A stretch of 64,000 nt of DNA, from the NCBI GenBank assembly GCA_040510375.1, contig JBEVJC010000034.1, forward strand, positions 225,716 to 289,715. The letters are read 5' to 3'. Made by a program: the position numbers and the translations under genes. Shown here in pieces: positions 42,938-50,583 of the stretch. The notes under the pieces were generated by a model. The model saw only the letters and a program-made list of their open reading frames with translations. It did no database searches and was not told where the DNA came from. Position 1 is the stretch's first letter, and every line of letters starts with the position of its first letter. The DNA comes from JBEVJC01 sp040510375. GTDB lineage: Bacteria; Bacteroidota; Bacteroidia; Chitinophagales; Chitinophagaceae.

Positions 42938-44458
42938 CTAGTGTTTAAAGTGTCTGAGTCCGGTGATCACCATCACAAGACCATTTGCCTTGCAGTATTC
43001 GATGGAGTCTTTATCGCGTATGGAACCACCGGGCTGGATATAGGCAACCACACCAGCTGCATGGCCAAGTTTAACACAGTCGTCGAATGGAAAGAAGGCA
43101 TCACTTGCCATTACTGATCCATTAAGATCGAAGTTGAATTGCCGGGCTTTTTCCACTGCCTGGCGAAGCGAGTCGATCCTGCTGGTTTGTCCGCAACCCT
43201 TACCGATAAGTTGTTTATTTTTTACGAGGGCAATTGCATTTGATTTGAGGTGTTTGCAAACCAGGTTGGCAAATTCCATATCTGACCGTTCGGTGCTTGT
43301 ACTTTCCCTTGCACCTGATTCTTTCCATTCTGCATAGTTACCTTCATCGATCCCCTGAACCAATACACCGTTCAACACGGATTTGAATTGTTGTTTACCG
43401 GTGGGTGCTGCTATGAATTGGAGCAGGATGCGGTTCTTCTTTGAACGCAGGATCTCCAGTGCATCCTCATCAAATGAAGGGGCGATCAGTACTTCAAAAA
43501 AGATTTCGTTGATAGCTTCTGCAGTTGCTTTGTCAACCGTTCCGTTTGTAACAAGCACGCCACCAAATGCGCTTTCCGGATCGCCTGCCAGGGCAGCGTC
43601 CCAACCTGATTTTACATCAGACCGCTGTGAGATACCGCAAACATTGGTGTGTTTGATGATGGCGAAGGTGATTTCCTGTCCAGTTGTAAATTCAGAGATC
43701 AGCTGGATCGCTGCATCCACATCCACCAGGTTATTATAGGAAAGTTCCTTGCCGTTTAACTGCGTAAAAAGTTTTTCAAGGTCTCCAAAGAAAACACCCG
43801 TCTGGTGTGGATTTTCGCCATATCGCATGGTTTTTGGATTGGGGATGGACTCTGTAAAATACAGATCGGCCGGATCGGTGAAATATTTGGAGATCGCCAC
43901 ATCATAATGGGCTACTATCTCAAATGCTTTTGCTGCAAAGGATTTGCGTTGTTCAATACTTGTTTCCCCTTTTTGTTCCTTAAGCAGGTTCACCAATGCG
44001 GGGTAATCTTTTTTGGCTGCAATCACCATTACATCCCGGAAATTTTTTGCTGCAGCCCTGATCATGGACGGACCACCGATATCGATTTTTTCAATAATCA
44101 GTTTTTCCTCAGTAGTGTTGGCCAGGGTTTCTTCAAACGGATAAAGGTCAACGATCACCAGATCCAGTTCCGGGATATTGAATTGTTTCATTTCTGCCAG
44201 ATCGGTGGGAAGGTCCCGCCGGCCAAGGATACCACCAAATACGGAAGGATGCAGCGTTTTTACACGGCCACCCAGGATGGAAGGGTAAGTGGTCAGGTCT
44301 TCCACTGGGATAACCTTTATACCAAGGTCTTCTATAAACTGGCGGGTACCACCTGTTGAGTAGATAAGGACGCCGAGCTGGTCCAGTTCACGAACAATAT
44401 TTTCGAGTCCGTCTTTGTAAAAAACGGAGATAAGTGCTGATTGAATCTTTTTATTCAT
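42938..44458 (-). CDS. purH: Bifunctional AICAR formyltransferase/IMP cyclohydrolase
   Basis: A 506-aa enzyme for the last two steps of IMP synthesis. The N-terminal cyclohydrolase (MGS-like fold) shows IQSALISVFYKDGLENIV, STGGTRQFIEDLG, TPSxLGGRVKTLHP-like GGRVKTLHPSVFGGIL and VDLYPFE. The C-terminal transformylase has RYGENPHQ, FAIIKHTNVCGI, the SDAFFPF-DCV motif and the end GLVMVITGLRHFKH. The length matches the family. It is first in a unit with the EamA transporter. Confidence 0.95.
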   Translation of the reverse strand: MNKKIQSALISVFYKDGLENIVRELDQLGVLIYSTGGTRQFIEDLGIKVIPVEDLTTYPSILGGRVKTLHPSVFGGILGRRDLPTDLAEMKQFNIPELDLVIVDLYPFEETLANTTEEKLIIEKIDIGGPSMIRAAAKNFRDVMVIAAKKDYPALVNLLKEQKGETSIEQRKSFAAKAFEIVAHYDVAISKYFTDPADLYFTESIPNPKTMRYGENPHQTGVFFGDLEKLFTQLNGKELSYNNLVDVDAAIQLISEFTTGQEITFAIIKHTNVCGISQRSDVKSGWDAALAGDPESAFGGVLVTNGTVDKATAEAINEIFFEVLIAPSFDEDALEILRSKKNRILLQFIAAPTGKQQFKSVLNGVLVQGIDEGNYAEWKESGARESTSTERSDMEFANLVCKHLKSNAIALVKNKQLIGKGCGQTSRIDSLRQAVEKARQFNFDLNGSVMASDAFFPFDDCVKLGHAAGVVAYIQPGGSIRDKDSIEYCKANGLVMVITGLRHFKH

Positions 44459-44554
44459 ACTGTAGAATTAGGAAGTGTGAGCAGGGCCGCAAAGTAACTG
44501 AAAACTTCGCGGAGGCGGGGTGCGGGAGACGTATATTTTTGAAAGCCGGCAAAA

Positions 44555-46852
44555 TCACCTTAACTGCATAATAAAGGCTCCGTCGGCCGCTACGATATGG
44601 AAGCTGATACCCAGCGAGTCGCAGATCCCGGCGGCTTTTTTTGCCATATAAACCGGTACCGATGAGTCGAAAATTATTTTTTTGATGACAAAGACCCGGT
44701 TCAGGTCAGTAATCCCCGGGGCTGTCCTCCGGTTCAGGATTAGCAGGTCGGCCACGGGTCGGGTATTGACCGGGACTGGCAGATGGGTTGCAGATTTGCT
44801 GTTGCCCGGGAACAGAGGATCAGTTACGAACCGGTTACTATCCGGGATCTGCGAATTGGCTGCGGGTCGGGTTTTGGTCCCAACCGACAGGCGGCTGGCA
44901 GGGTGGGTACTATTCGGAAACGAAGGATCAGAACCGGGCCGGATACTGTCCGGAATCAACGGAACAGTTGCATGCCGGCGATCCACCGGGATCCGCTGGT
45001 GCAGGTAAATTATTTTTTTCTCCCCGCCATAAAACCAGTGTATGTTGTCAGGCGGGGGAGCCGGGCCTGATCCTGTGCGGTGGTAAATATGGTTGGGACG
45101 GAGGTGAAAATTAAAATCCGCTGGTTTTAGTGTATCACCGATATAAGTATAGTGGCGGCCCCGGATATATTCTAATGCACTTTTTTTCGGCACATTGTAA
45201 ACAATGAGGTGATATTGATGGCCGGCTGTTATAAAGGAAACGGAACGCAATGTTATAAACAGTGCGAATAAAATCAAACTATAAATCAGTGAACGGGAGG
45301 AAAGACGCGAGAGCCAGAAAAAAATACTTACAGTAAGTAGGTAAAGTATAAACACCTGCAGGAGGTCGATCTGCAGGTCGTTCATTGTGGCAAACGGTAA
45401 ACCTGCAATATGATCGATAATAAGGTTGAGCAGATTAATAAGACGTGAAATCAACGCACCGGTTATTGTAGCAACAGCCGGGATACCTGCAAAGGCACAT
45501 AAGATTATCTCAGCAAACAGGATGATGGTGGAAAGGGGAACGGCCACAAGGTTGCTGAGGATAAAATAATTGGGGAACTGGTGAAAATAAAAAATGCTCA
45601 TGGGCAGCGTCAGGATCTGGGCTGAAAGGCTTACTGATATTGACTTCCAGGTCATGTCAACCAGTTTGTTGCGAAAATAAACGGATCGGTACACCGGCAT
45701 CATGAAGACAAGCAGGCTCAGCACCGCTGCATAGGATAACTGGAAACCCAGGTCCCAGAGCCAGAACGGATTAAAACATAGAAGGATAAATGCCGACGCT
45801 GACAGGGAATTGTAAATGGAATGATTCCGGGAGATGGTCCTCCCGGTCACGATGCAGGTAAACATAACGGCCGAACGCAGTACAGATGGTTGTGCACCGG
45901 CAAGAAGTGTGAAGGTCCAGAGGCCTGCAACCGTAAGTAAGGGCGCCAGGTACCGGAGGCCTTTTATTTTTTCAAGAGGTCGCATCAGGAACATCAGCAG
46001 CCAGTAGATAAGGGCAAGGTGCATACCTGATATGGCGATAATATGTGCGATGCCGGTATTACTGTAGTCAGATACAAGATCAGGATCCAGGTCCTCTTTA
46101 TAACCGATCAGGAGCGCCTCTGCCAGGCCGGCTTCCTTATCTCCCGGAATATATTTTTTAATAGTTCCGAGTACACCACGCTGGAGTGAGGGAAGAAATG
46201 TACTAATACCCGATGACGGTTTGTTCGTGAGAACGGCGTAATCCTGCTGGCGCAGATACAACTGGTGCGTAGTGCCCTGGTATAAGGAGTAACGCTGGTA
46301 GTCGAATGCATGGGGATTGCGGGAAGAAAGTACCGGTTCCGGCGACCGCCGGGTGAAGAGCCGGGTTCCTGGTCTGAACGTACGGACAAGACTATCCTTT
46401 GGAAAATAAAGATAAAGAAGGCCTTCAGTTGACCATAACTTTTGAGTACCCGTTGCCGAATCGCGTAAAACGAAGGCGGTCGCAATACATTTAAATGAAT
46501 TCGGTTTTTCCGTTGGTTGGGATTGCAGTTTTAAAACAATACCGTCGCCCGGCTGGTGTTGGGTTTCCCGCCAACGGGGATGGTTACGGATATCATGGAA
46601 ATGGAGCAGCAGGATACCCGCAGCCACCAATAAGAGGAACACCGGAAGAGCGGGAAAAAACCGGAACCGGTACCGGTTTTTTTGTTTAAGTAATGAATGG
46701 AGGAGTATCAGGACAAAGCTGGATGCCAGTACACAATACGTCAGGATCAGGGGCAAGGGAATATACCACTCAACGATGATACCCGTGATCAGTGGTACAA
46801 GCAGGCGGAAGAAGGGCGCCTTTTTCCAGAATGGGATAACCTGTTGGGACAT
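44555..46852 (-). CDS. comEC: ComEC/Rec2 family DNA-uptake channel without metallo-beta-lactamase domain
   Basis: A 765-aa polytopic protein. Three helices at about 10-85, an OB-like external DUF4131 section (about 95-230), then the competence domain with GYKEDLDPDLVSDYSNTGIAHIIAISGMHLALIYW and AGAQPSVLRSAVMF. Helices continue to about 545. The C-terminal part lacks the HxHxDH zinc motif of ComEC nucleases, as is common in Bacteroidota. It contains a 36-residue duplication (633-704) that has the look of a recent insertion. It would carry single-stranded DNA across the inner membrane. Confidence 0.88.
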   Translation of the reverse strand: MSQQVIPFWKKAPFFRLLVPLITGIIVEWYIPLPLILTYCVLASSFVLILLHSLLKQKNRYRFRFFPALPVFLLLVAAGILLLHFHDIRNHPRWRETQHQPGDGIVLKLQSQPTEKPNSFKCIATAFVLRDSATGTQKLWSTEGLLYLYFPKDSLVRTFRPGTRLFTRRSPEPVLSSRNPHAFDYQRYSLYQGTTHQLYLRQQDYAVLTNKPSSGISTFLPSLQRGVLGTIKKYIPGDKEAGLAEALLIGYKEDLDPDLVSDYSNTGIAHIIAISGMHLALIYWLLMFLMRPLEKIKGLRYLAPLLTVAGLWTFTLLAGAQPSVLRSAVMFTCIVTGRTISRNHSIYNSLSASAFILLCFNPFWLWDLGFQLSYAAVLSLLVFMMPVYRSVYFRNKLVDMTWKSISVSLSAQILTLPMSIFYFHQFPNYFILSNLVAVPLSTIILFAEIILCAFAGIPAVATITGALISRLINLLNLIIDHIAGLPFATMNDLQIDLLQVFILYLLTVSIFFWLSRLSSRSLIYSLILFALFITLRSVSFITAGHQYHLIVYNVPKKSALEYIRGRHYTYIGDTLKPADFNFHLRPNHIYHRTGSGPAPPPDNIHWFYGGEKKIIYLHQRIPVDRRHATVPLIPDSIRPGSDPSFPNSTHPASRLSVGTKTRPAANSQIPDSNRFVTDPLFPGNSKSATHLPVPVNTRPVADLLILNRRTAPGITDLNRVFVIKKIIFDSSVPVYMAKKAAGICDSLGISFHIVAADGAFIMQLR
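44741..44956 (-). repeat. 108-bp tandem duplication inside comEC
   Basis: Two adjacent 108-bp units encode 36 residues each, beginning IPDSIRPGSDPSFPNS and IPDSNRFVTDPLFPGN and both reaching TRP-A near the end. About half of the residues agree. The insert is Pro- and Ser-rich and without predicted structure. Confidence 0.8.
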
Positions 46853-46901
46853 GGCTTCAATCTACTCCCGGGGGAGAAAACAGCCATGTGTAAAAAACGA
46901 A

Positions 46902-47372
46902 TTATTGAAGTGTTTTTTCCAGGTAGTTAATCTGGCCGGTGTGGTAAATATGATGTTCAATCAGGCCGCGAAGAAGGGTATCAAAATTATAATCGCGATA
47001 ATCGACTTTCTCCTGCAGCCATTCATCTGGTTTATCCGCGAGGGCAGCTATCAGCTGGAGATTGGTCTGCCTGAAATCATTTACAGCCTCTTCCCAACCA
47101 TGGATCTGCGGATCAATCTCGCGCCAGTCGAGGCTTTCAAACTTTTCAAGATCATTGATCTTTTCACCTTCAATTCGTTTGAGTGTAAATTCTGTCCAGG
47201 TAAGCATATGATAAATCAGGTCCACGGCACTATGCGGTTGTTCACCGGGTCTGATATTCGTGATGCCGGGGTCGATGCCCTCAAGGGTAGCATATACTGA
47301 TTTACCATACCAGGGATCTCCGTCGAGCGTTTCCTGCAACCTGGCGATAATCAGGTTTACCTGTGAATTCAT
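46902..47372 (-). CDS. DinB family protein
   Basis: A 156-aa four-helix DinB-fold protein. The start is the ATG at 47372; a TTG five codons upstream was rejected. The metal-site histidines appear in VDLIYHMLTW and LIEHHIYHTGQINYL, the usual DinB/YfiT pattern. Such proteins act as thiol-dependent transferases or have no known function. Single gene just upstream of comEC, with 49 bp between them. Confidence 0.85.
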   Translation of the reverse strand: MNSQVNLIIARLQETLDGDPWYGKSVYATLEGIDPGITNIRPGEQPHSAVDLIYHMLTWTEFTLKRIEGEKINDLEKFESLDWREIDPQIHGWEEAVNDFRQTNLQLIAALADKPDEWLQEKVDYRDYNFDTLLRGLIEHHIYHTGQINYLEKTLQ

Positions 47373-47762
47373 AAGTTTTCTTTTCAATTTAATTAATTAG
47401 GCTCACCGTTGTTGCAGTTACAGATTTTAATGTGCAATTTAAATACCGGTTTGCCGGTGTCTCCCGGCGTCGTTTGAGTGCCGTTTCACCCTCAAAATTG
47501 CGACCGTCGTCAATCCCATCTTTTAACCCATGATCCTGCGGTTATTTTACCCGGTGCTCCGCCCATTATTATCAACGTTATTACCCAACATTCTCACCGA
47601 TTTTTCTCACCATTTTTATGGTAAAACCTTGATATTATACACTATATAAATAATATAAATATGTAATGCATTGATTATTAAGTTGTTTGCTGGCTATATC
47701 GATCTGGTTCTATAATAGTTTCATGTCAGGTTAAACATTCAATCATTTTAAAACTTAAGGCA
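47373..47762. other. 390-bp AT-rich spacer with no gene found
   Basis: Divergent spacer between dinB and the 155-aa gene. It contains a small ACCGG-TTTG-CCGGT hairpin near 47442-47456 and a very AT-rich tract at about 47630-47665. No TAnnTTTG match is placed suitably for the gene at 47763, whose leader may be long. Confidence 0.4.
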
Positions 47763-48230
47763 ATGAAACAAGTAACAGTAAAAGCACCAAGAACAGGAAA
47801 ATTCGTAGACACTGCACATGTAGAGACACTGAGATCAAACTACAAGACTGAACGGTGGTTGCACAATTCGAAAAAATTAGGCAAGGAAGATTCACTTAGT
47901 GTATGGTACAGCGTATCGGAACTTGAGCAATTCCTGTCAACTGCGAGGGAAGAAGGTGGTGATGGTGTTCGTATGTATTTCGGCACTTACAGCCTGCAAA
48001 ATGCGCCCAACCCACTATATGCCGGAAGGCAGACCATCGTGATGGTTGCAACCAAGGCGAAGGAAGTCAATGGAATGGTAGTAGATAAAGATCTTTTTGT
48101 AAATAATGGCAAGGATAGCCAAATTGTAGCTTACAATGTGGGCAGACTGTGTCCTCCGTTCTGCATCCAGACAGGTGGCGGTTTCGAAGAACTGGAAATT
48201 AATATTACCGACAAGGCAATGGCTATTTGA
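47763..48230 (+). CDS. Conserved protein of unknown function
   Basis: A 155-aa soluble protein without signal peptide or membrane segments; I do not recognise a named family. Notable stretches are YKTERWLHNSKKLGKEDSLS, VWYSVSELEQFL, DGVRMYFGTY, YAGRQTIVMVATKAKE and CPPFC near the C-terminus. I recall similar proteins in other Chitinophagaceae. The codon use looks like its neighbours. It has its own strong terminator, so it is a single-gene unit placed before a signalling operon. The long AT-rich spacer upstream suggests strong or regulated expression. Confidence 0.75.
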   Translation: MKQVTVKAPRTGKFVDTAHVETLRSNYKTERWLHNSKKLGKEDSLSVWYSVSELEQFLSTAREEGGDGVRMYFGTYSLQNAPNPLYAGRQTIVMVATKAKEVNGMVVDKDLFVNNGKDSQIVAYNVGRLCPPFCIQTGGGFEELEINITDKAMAI

Positions 48231-48250
48231 TCTGATTCAATGGCATTTCA

Positions 48251-48283
48251 GGAACCCCTCCTTTCGAGGGGTTTCCTTTTTTT
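48251..48283 (+). terminator. Terminator after the 155-aa gene
   Basis: GGAACCCCT and AGGGGTTTCC pair around a short loop and lead into seven T. It lies inside the longest possible frame of the next gene, which argues for that gene starting later. Confidence 0.9.
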
Positions 48284-48311
48284 AGAATTTATATCTAGCT
48301 TCACGGCCGAC

Positions 48312-48965
48312 ATGGGCTACCTCGAACCGTATACATATTTCATTTTTATCGCCCTGATACTCAGCCTTCGTGTGTATTGGGTCGACCCTGGTCAGTATTC
48401 CTATTTAAGCACCTTTCCGATATTCCTTGCCACCACCCTGGCGGTGGAACTGATCGGAATCTATACATCGTACCGGGGTTTGTCCAATACGATGTTGTAT
48501 AATATTTTTTCTTTCCTGGAATGCTGTTATTTTCTCTGGCTGATCAGCAGGATGATCCAGTCCCGCATTATAAAAACGGTCATCAGGGTTGCGATCCTGG
48601 TATATACAGTCGGATTTATTATAAACATTACATTCTTTCAGGTTTCAGTTTTCCATACCATCACTTATTCGATCGGTAACCTGATGATCGTCCTTTCCAC
48701 CATCCAGTTTTTTCTGGAATTATTCAGGACGCCAAAATCGGTACCCCTTGTCAGCAATCCGAATTTCTGGATCTGCAGTGCCCTGCTGTTCTGGGGTAGC
48801 TGCAGTATACCTCTCTATGGTTTCATCAACTTCCTTGCACATAATTCTCCACTCGTGTTAAGGAACTTCGGACCAATCGTTACTATTTTGAACATCTTTT
48901 TATACTCTCTCTTCTCGATTGCTTTTATATGCATGAAAACCAGGAAATATTCTTCATTACCATAA
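48312..48965 (+). CDS. Seven-helix membrane protein, probable sensor partner of the adjacent kinase
   Basis: A 217-aa protein starting at the ATG at 48312 (MGYLEPYTYF). Seven hydrophobic helices can be counted, beginning YFIFIALILSLRVYW and ending ILNIFLYSLFSIAFICM, with almost no loops. No family is recognised. Its last 37 bp overlap the start of the histidine kinase gene, so the two are translated together. Since that kinase lacks a sensing domain, this protein may supply signal input; this is inference from position. Confidence 0.75.
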   Translation: MGYLEPYTYFIFIALILSLRVYWVDPGQYSYLSTFPIFLATTLAVELIGIYTSYRGLSNTMLYNIFSFLECCYFLWLISRMIQSRIIKTVIRVAILVYTVGFIINITFFQVSVFHTITYSIGNLMIVLSTIQFFLELFRTPKSVPLVSNPNFWICSALLFWGSCSIPLYGFINFLAHNSPLVLRNFGPIVTILNIFLYSLFSIAFICMKTRKYSSLP

Positions 48966-49729
48966 TTGGCATTGCCCTGGGTTTATTACTTGTTGGTTTT
49001 ATCGTAACCATCCTGTTCCTTTATCAGCGAAGGCAAAGAAACCAGGAAGTGGAAATAGATAAACTGAAGGATAAGTACGAACGGGAGGCTCTGCGGTCGC
49101 AACTGGAGATCCAGGAAAATGCTTTTAAAACAATGGGTCAGGAACTGCATGATAATATCGGTCAGATGTTATCTGTTGCCAAACTCACGCTTTCCATACT
49201 TCCTATTGAACAAACACATCCGGCATATGACCAGCTGCAGAATTCAATGGAAGTGCTGAACAAGGCTATCGTTGATCTCTCCAACCTTACCAAGAGCCTT
49301 CACACCGACCGCATTACCCAGATCGGATTGTCGGATTCGATCCGTTTTGAATTATATGCATTGAAGAAAGCCGGGATCCTGGAAATCTTTTTTCATGTTG
49401 ACGGTACGGAAGAGTATTTCAATGAACAGAAATCGGTATTCCTGTTCCGGATGTTCCAGGAGTCGCTCAACAATATCCTGAAACATTCAAAGGCTACCCA
49501 GGTAAAAGTGAACCTTTCCTATTTTGAAGACCTGTTTGTAATGGAGATATCCGACAACGGTGTCGGCTTCAATGTTACAGAGAAAAAACAATCTACCAAT
49601 TCGCACAGCGGTGTAGGCCTAAAGAGTATCTTTAACAGGGCCAAACTTATTGGAGCGGATCTCACGATCCAGAGTGACGCGAAACAAGGCACCGTTATAA
49701 GGATTGAACTTCCGATGAAAGAAGAATAA
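48929..49729 (+). CDS. NarL-type sensor histidine kinase with one membrane helix
   Basis: A 266-aa kinase. A single helix (residues 8-32) is followed by a coiled coil and a HisKA_3 domain with the phosphoacceptor His74 in GQELHDNIGQMLS. The HATPase domain has ESLNNILKHSKATQV (N-box), DNGVGFN and GVGLKSIFNRA. No periplasmic or PAS sensing domain is present. It overlaps the 7TM gene and lies 2 bp before the response regulator gene, forming a clear three-gene unit. Confidence 0.9.
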   Translation: MHENQEIFFITIIGIALGLLLVGFIVTILFLYQRRQRNQEVEIDKLKDKYEREALRSQLEIQENAFKTMGQELHDNIGQMLSVAKLTLSILPIEQTHPAYDQLQNSMEVLNKAIVDLSNLTKSLHTDRITQIGLSDSIRFELYALKKAGILEIFFHVDGTEEYFNEQKSVFLFRMFQESLNNILKHSKATQVKVNLSYFEDLFVMEISDNGVGFNVTEKKQSTNSHSGVGLKSIFNRAKLIGADLTIQSDAKQGTVIRIELPMKEE

Positions 49730-49731
49730 TC

Positions 49732-50391
49732 ATGGCAAAGGGTAATAAGAAAATCAAGGTGGCTATTGCTGATGATCACACATTACTGCGCAAAGCCCTT
49801 GCAAGTATGATCAACACGTTTGACGGTTACCAGGTGGTAATCGAGGCCAATAATGGAAAAGATCTCCGGGCAGAAATCCAGCAGCATGTGATACCCGATA
49901 TCGCGCTGGTGGATGTAAATATGCCCGAGATGGACGGCTTTGAGATTACCCAGTGGCTGCGGAAAACCTACCCCCATATCAAGGTACTGATCCTGTCCAT
50001 GGTCAGTGATGAAAAAACCATTATCAAGATGTTTCGCCTGGGCGCCAAGGGTTATCTTCTGAAAAATACTGATCCCGCAGAACTGAAACAGGCATTTGAT
50101 TCCGTCATCAATAAAAATGTGTATCTCTCCGAATATGTTTCGGGTAAACTGGTGAGTGGACTGAACCATGATCCCGAGCCCGTGGCAAAGGAAGTGGTGC
50201 TGAATGAAAAGGAGCGTGAATTTCTCCGGTGGACCTGTTCCGAACTTTCCTATAAAGAGATCGCCGAAAAAATGTTCCTGAGTCCACGTACGGTCGATGA
50301 CTACCGGCAGTCGCTCTTCCTTAAACTAAAGGTTCACAGCAGGGTTGGACTGGTAATGTATTCCATAAAAAACGGGATTGTCGAAATCTGA
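49732..50391 (+). CDS. LuxR/NarL family response regulator
   Basis: A 219-aa regulator. The receiver domain has the acidic pair in IADDHTLL, the phosphorylated Asp61 in LVDVNMPEMDG, and the conserved Lys in GYLLKN. A linker leads to a LuxR-type helix-turn-helix at about 150-215 (LSYKEIAEKMFLSPRTVDDYRQSLF). It is the cognate partner of the kinase before it. Target genes are unknown. The end of the gene is part of a 40-bp repeat array. Confidence 0.93.
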   Translation: MAKGNKKIKVAIADDHTLLRKALASMINTFDGYQVVIEANNGKDLRAEIQQHVIPDIALVDVNMPEMDGFEITQWLRKTYPHIKVLILSMVSDEKTIIKMFRLGAKGYLLKNTDPAELKQAFDSVINKNVYLSEYVSGKLVSGLNHDPEPVAKEVVLNEKEREFLRWTCSELSYKEIAEKMFLSPRTVDDYRQSLFLKLKVHSRVGLVMYSIKNGIVEI

Positions 50392-50518
50392 TCCAATGCC
50401 CCGTTGTCAGCACCTGGGCGGGGTTTGAATTTGGAAATCCCCCCTGTGAGCACCAGGGCGGGATTTGAATTGGGAAATCCCCGCTGTTGGCACCTGGCGG
50501 GATTTGAATTGGAAAATC
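50374..50518 (+). repeat. 40-bp tandem repeat at and after the response-regulator stop
   Basis: Three units of 39-40 bp share GCACC(T/A)GG followed by GCGGGATTTGAATT and AAATCCCC; the GCACC motifs are at about 50410, 50450 and 50490. The gene end itself (GGGATT, GAAATCTGATCC, CCCCG, GCACCTGG) aligns as a more diverged first copy, so the array includes the stop at 50389-50391. Confidence 0.85.
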
Positions 50519-50552
50519 CCCGGGGACAACTCCCCTGCAAGAATCTTAAAAG

Positions 50553-50580
50553 AAAAAACCCTTCGCTGCCGAAGGGTTTC
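50553..50580 (-). terminator. Terminator of carB
   Basis: On the minus strand AAACCCTTCG, loop GCAG, CGAAGGGTTT, then TTT, just after the carB stop. Confidence 0.9.
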
Positions 50581-50583
50581 CAT

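Noticed and set aside
44682..45114. Three plus-strand frames of 95-108 codons
   Set aside because: Antisense shadows over the 108-bp duplication in comEC with no recognisable domain.
48240..48311. Extended N-terminus of the 7TM protein
   Set aside because: This part contains the terminator of the previous gene, and the ATG at 48312 leads straight into the first helix region.
50374..50518. CRISPR-like array
   Set aside because: Units are directly adjacent with no unique spacers, only three copies, and no cas genes are near. The 84-bp and 53-bp arrays fail for the same reasons.
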